From NCBI RefSeq assembly GCF_014652715.1, contig NZ_BMZI01000006.1:4478-43819 (forward strand): 39,342 nucleotides of DNA, written 5' to 3'. Under the pieces are notes generated by a model. It was not told where the DNA came from, did no database searches, and saw nothing but the letters and a program-made list of their open reading frames with translations. The number at the start of each line of letters is the position of its first letter. Within the stretch, counting starts at the first letter, position 1. Origin of the DNA: Salinicola rhizosphaerae. Its GTDB lineage: Bacteria > Pseudomonadota > Gammaproteobacteria > Pseudomonadales > Halomonadaceae. A program made the position numbers and the translations under genes. Positions 37,546 through 39,342 of this stretch are shown one piece after another.

Positions 37546-37574
37546 AAACAAAAACAGCCTCCCGAAGGAGGCTG
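37546..37574 (-). terminator. Rho-independent terminator after the micro-membrane genes
   Basis: CAGCCTCC-TTCG-GGAGGCTG followed by TTTTTGTTT. Perfect 8-bp stem; it abuts leader L8 with no room for a promoter. Confidence 0.92.
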
Positions 37575-37600
37575 TCATGACGTGTAAGAATCTGTCTGAA

Positions 37601-37726
37601 TCAGCGTTTTCGTTTTCGTCGCGCTTCCAACTTGCGATGCACGTAGTAGGCATAACCGCCGGCAATCGTCATCGCAACGGTCAGAACGACAAAAATCGTG
37701 CCAAGCAGCAGAGTCGCAGAATCCAT
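37601..37726 (-). CDS. 41-residue single-span membrane micro-protein
   Basis: Reads MDSATLLLGTIFVVLTVAMT then a short hydrophobic continuation and a very basic tail ending EARRKRKR. One transmembrane helix, N-out/C-in by the positive-inside rule. It follows the 42-residue gene by 16 bases. The ribosome site is weak, so translation may depend on the upstream genes. Function unknown. Entry-exclusion or membrane-partner roles are possible guesses only. Confidence 0.62.
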   Translation of the reverse strand: MDSATLLLGTIFVVLTVAMTIAGGYAYYVHRKLEARRKRKR

Positions 37727-37742
37727 CAGGCATCAGCTCGCA

Positions 37743-37871
37743 TCAGTGATGCCGATGCTTCTGGCGTTTTTGCAAATCCTTGAGTACCAGCCAAGCGTAG
37801 CCCAGACCACCGATCGAGAGAATCAGGAACGGAGCCATTACGGCTGCAAACCGCAGGAATTCATCGTTCAT
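37743..37871 (-). CDS. 42-residue single-span membrane micro-protein
   Basis: Reads MNDEFLRFAAVMAPFLILSI, continues GGLGYAWLVLKDLQKRQKHRH and stops. One transmembrane helix with a basic C-terminal tail. The ATG overlaps the stop of the 76-residue gene (ATGA), and GGAGG lies 10 bases upstream, so translation is coupled. Function unknown. Confidence 0.72.
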   Translation of the reverse strand: MNDEFLRFAAVMAPFLILSIGGLGYAWLVLKDLQKRQKHRHH

Positions 37872-38098
37872 TGGCCATCAGCCTCCTTGGCTGCGTCAAT
37901 GGTTTGATTGATTCTAACCCTCAATACGACAGCGACCAATACCACGACAGTGGCAATACCCCCACCCAACACCGCATAGGCGAGTTGAATCTGGTGGGCA
38001 ATGACACCGCCAAGTATGCAGGCCGCTACGATGGTTGAGGCGATGCGCTCGATTGCCTCGGCGATGGCAAGGCCTAGCGCGTGGTTTTTCTGCTTCAT
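37868..38098 (-). CDS. 76-residue two-span membrane protein
   Basis: Two hydrophobic spans at about residues 18-38 (RIASTIVAACILGGVIAHQI) and 41-60 (YAVLGGGIATVVVLVAVVLR), with a basic N-terminus and a charged C-terminal tail. First of three tandem small membrane proteins behind leader L9. ATG 38098 has GGAG 8-9 bases upstream, which L9 can mask. No recognised family; it does not look like the DUF3262 or pilin proteins of operon B. Confidence 0.75.
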   Translation of the reverse strand: MKQKNHALGLAIAEAIERIASTIVAACILGGVIAHQIQLAYAVLGGGIATVVVLVAVVLRVRINQTIDAAKEADGQ

Positions 38099-38166
38099 AG
38101 GCGTATCTCCAGAATATCGCGCCGAGATACACCGCCCGATCGGGGAGTGAATCCCCGGGCGGGTGG
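38099..38166 (-). promoter_or_regulatory. Switch-like leader L9
   Basis: Minus strand: CCGCCC/GGGCGG and GGGGA/TCCCC form the a:b hairpin with a 4-base bulge and a TTCAC loop. Arm c TCTCGG can pair with CCGGGG (two G-U). GGTGTATCTC of c pairs with GAGATACGCC (10 bp, one G-U), covering the ribosome site. The c sequence GGTGTATCTC is shared with L5. Confidence 0.7.
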
Positions 38167-38169
38167 AAT

Positions 38170-38210
38170 GAAAACCGTCACTGACGGGAAGCGAGCTTCC
38201 CGATCAGTGA
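38170..38210 (-). terminator. Terminator after the STY4534-family gene
   Basis: TCACTGA-T-CGGGAAG-CTCG-CTTCCCG-TCAGTGA, a 14-bp stem with one bulge, then CGGTTTTC. It lies between the STY4534 stop and leader L9. Confidence 0.82.
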
Positions 38211-38226
38211 GGTAAGTGAGGTGGAA

Positions 38227-38763
38227 TCAGATGACCGCTTCGGCGGCGCCGACCGATCCGCTGACAACGGGTTGGGCAGGCGCATCGGTTCCCTGCGACG
38301 CTGTTTCGCCGGCCTGGGCACTGGTGGGGGTCGACGCGGTTTCGTCACGCCGTGGCGCTTCATAAACCTTGTCGCCGTCCACTTTGGCCCAATTGACGAA
38401 CAGTAGACGCGCCTTGAGGCTCACGGCTGTTTCACCAGCGCGATCGCCCTTGGTCCGTGTGAACAGATCGGGATAGAGATCGCCAAGTTTGAAACCGATC
38501 AGGATCTTGGGCTCGTTGGTCCCTTTCTCCTTGCGATCGGCCACGGTTGCGGCGAATTTCTTGACCAGCTTCTCCGCTTCGGCCCCACTGACGCGGCAGT
38601 CGAAACGGCGATACTCAACATCATTGGCAGGGCCATTCAACGCGGATATGTCGCAAGCCCAGAAGGCATCGCCACGCTTGGGCGTGATCTTGCGGATCCG
38701 ATTGACGTAGCCAACGCCAGTGATATGGAGATCGAAGAACTGGTTATCGGTCGAGTTAGACAT
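38227..38763 (-). CDS. STY4534-family ICE replication protein (DUF3577)
   Basis: A 178-residue protein. FFDLHITGVGYVNRIRKI, FWACDISALNGPANDVEYRR and the following FDCRV match the DUF3577/STY4534 pattern of SPI-7 and PFGI-1-class ICEs, an OB-like or single-strand-binding-like fold associated with element replication; it usually lies close to an ssb and topoisomerase gene, not seen here. The C-terminal 40 residues are low-complexity and acidic. ATG 38763 has AAGGAG 8 bases upstream; the longer in-frame start at 38877 lies in the leader. Confidence 0.87.
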   Translation of the reverse strand: MSNSTDNQFFDLHITGVGYVNRIRKITPKRGDAFWACDISALNGPANDVEYRRFDCRVSGAEAEKLVKKFAATVADRKEKGTNEPKILIGFKLGDLYPDLFTRTKGDRAGETAVSLKARLLFVNWAKVDGDKVYEAPRRDETASTPTSAQAGETASQGTDAPAQPVVSGSVGAAEAVI

Positions 38764-38850
38764 GGTGTTGCTCCTTGGATCGAGGTACGGGAATCCAGGA
38801 GACACACCATCCCCATCGGGGAAAGTGTTCCCCCGGATGGGTGGTTCGGC
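38764..38850 (-). promoter_or_regulatory. Switch-like leader L10
   Basis: Minus strand: CCCATC-C-GGGGGAA pairs with TTTCCCC-GATGGG. Arm c TCTCCTGGA can pair with TCCGGGGGA of arm a (9 bp, two G-U). GGTGT and CTCCT of c pair with ACACC and AGGAG around a small internal loop, covering the ribosome site. Compared with L5 in the other repeat copy, base changes in arms a and c are partly compensatory. Confidence 0.72.
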
Positions 38851-38979
38851 GCGAGGCCGAGTATTCGGAAGTGGCATCCAGCTCAGGTGAGCGCCGTCTC
38901 TCGGGATGCGTTAACGGCTTCGGGAATTGCCCGAAGGCAAAAGGCGTCACTGATGACCGTCAGTGACCAGCGGCTTACA
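38804..38979. repeat. 176-bp direct repeat, copy 2
   Basis: Same length and orientation as 7311-7486. On the minus strand it is the upstream region of the STY4534-family gene and contains the same overlapping alternative hairpins and GTTAACG. Confidence 0.9.
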
Positions 38980-39342
38980 TCGACAGGATTACGCCACTTC
39001 TACCCGGCGTCAACCCCAAATCTCGATCGTCAATCGCAAGCCGGGGCAGCGAATTCTCGCCGCCTCGCCTTGGGATTGAGGACCAGCAGTGCGCGTCCAG
39101 TCGGCTACCGATACCGGCTCGGGTAGCAAGTATGAATCAGCCATTATGCCGGCCATCGGCCATGCCCCTCGTAGTCATGGTGACGATTGCCGCTGCATCC
39201 GGTCCCGAATCATGGCGATGGACCGATACGGTTGTGCGCGGATCCCCGCACAAAGGGAGCCCAGGGGTCAGGCGGTGGGCGCCGCCACGGTAAAAACAAG
39301 TCCAACCGGCCAGCGAGGCACCTGTGACGAGATGCCTCGCTG
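38980..39342. other. Gene-free right end with a terminal hairpin
   Basis: No gene is supported on either strand. The last 32 bases, 39311-39342, form CAGCGAGGCA-(12)-TGCCTCGCTG, a perfect 10-bp inverted repeat, followed on the minus strand within 25 bases by TTGTTTTT. It may be the terminator of a gene to the right of the window, or part of an origin or transfer site; the window is too short to tell. Confidence 0.45.

Noticed and set aside
38764-38877. Upstream in-frame extension (MPLPNTRPRAEPPIRG...) of the STY4534 gene, and the similar MPLPNIRLCAEPPIRG peptide at 7384
   Set aside because: The peptide arises from translating the structured repeat in both copies; in copy 1 it is out of frame with the gene. 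A regulatory leader peptide is conceivable, but the ribosome site is poor.
7311-38979. The 176-bp repeats as ICE attachment sites (attL/attR)
   Set aside because: No integrase or tRNA gene is adjacent, core ICE genes lie on both sides, and both copies are promoter/leader regions of ICE genes.
1-39342. CRISPR array, tRNA, rRNA or insertion sequence
   Set aside because: No regularly spaced short repeats, no tRNA cloverleaf or rRNA sequence and no transposase were seen; the recurrent GC-rich elements are leaders, not CRISPR repeats.

Overview
This window looks like about 39 kb from inside an integrative and conjugative element (ICE) of the PFGI-1 / SPI-7 / ICEclc type, carrying a genomic-island-type (MPF-G) type IV secretion system. 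The host is probably a GC-rich gammaproteobacterium. A halophile such as Halomonas would fit the acidic proteins and base composition, but that is only a guess. Neither end of the element, its integrase, its relaxase nor oriT is visible.

Layout. 1-231 holds the start of an Lrp/AsnC-type regulator. 518-7278 is an accessory block on the minus strand: SNF2-type helicase, NPPY methyltransferase (DUF6094), two unknown proteins, an ArdC-like antirestriction protein, another unknown, and a membrane protein with a KfrB-like domain. 7.6-10.65 kb is an integron-type cassette array on the plus strand, with four gene cassettes, four good attC sites and no integrase. 10.9-11.9 kb is a RES/Xre toxin-antitoxin pair, followed by one orphan gene on the plus strand.

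The transfer genes form three minus-strand operons. Operon A (17041 to 12366) encodes the PFL_4709, PFL_4710 (TraU-like) and PFL_4711 proteins, a small membrane protein and a TraG-like protein. Operon B (28746 to 18780) encodes RAQPRD, DUF3262, DUF2976, DUF3487, TraE-, TraK-, TraB-, TraV- and TraC-like proteins, DUF2726, an unknown and a DsbC-like protein. Operon C (35387 to 28909) encodes PilL, a coiled-coil membrane protein, PFL_4693, a lytic transglycosylase, PFL_4695, the TraD coupling protein and PFL_4697. Together they would build the pilus, core channel, peptidoglycan passage and DNA pump. An AT-richer oxidoreductase/HxlR pair sits between operons A and B. 35.7-38.8 kb is a second accessory block with STY4534 (DUF3577) and small genes, including three tandem micro-membrane proteins.

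The most unusual signal is a family of ten 5' leaders, one before each accessory transcription unit in both blocks and in the same orientation. Each can form a strong hairpin (arms a:b), has a third segment c that competes with b for a, and can pair c with the Shine-Dalgarno or start region d. The sequences differ while the pairings persist, which suggests a translational RNA switch family coordinating the accessory genes. Two of these leaders lie in a 176-bp direct repeat (7311-7486 and 38804-38979). The three transfer operons instead share a promoter-like motif, RAAWRCCC-N11-TTAACRTTYC, 65-80 bases before their first start codons; two of them also have long hairpins that mask the ribosome-binding site. 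All functional names rest on sequence recognition by eye, with no database search.
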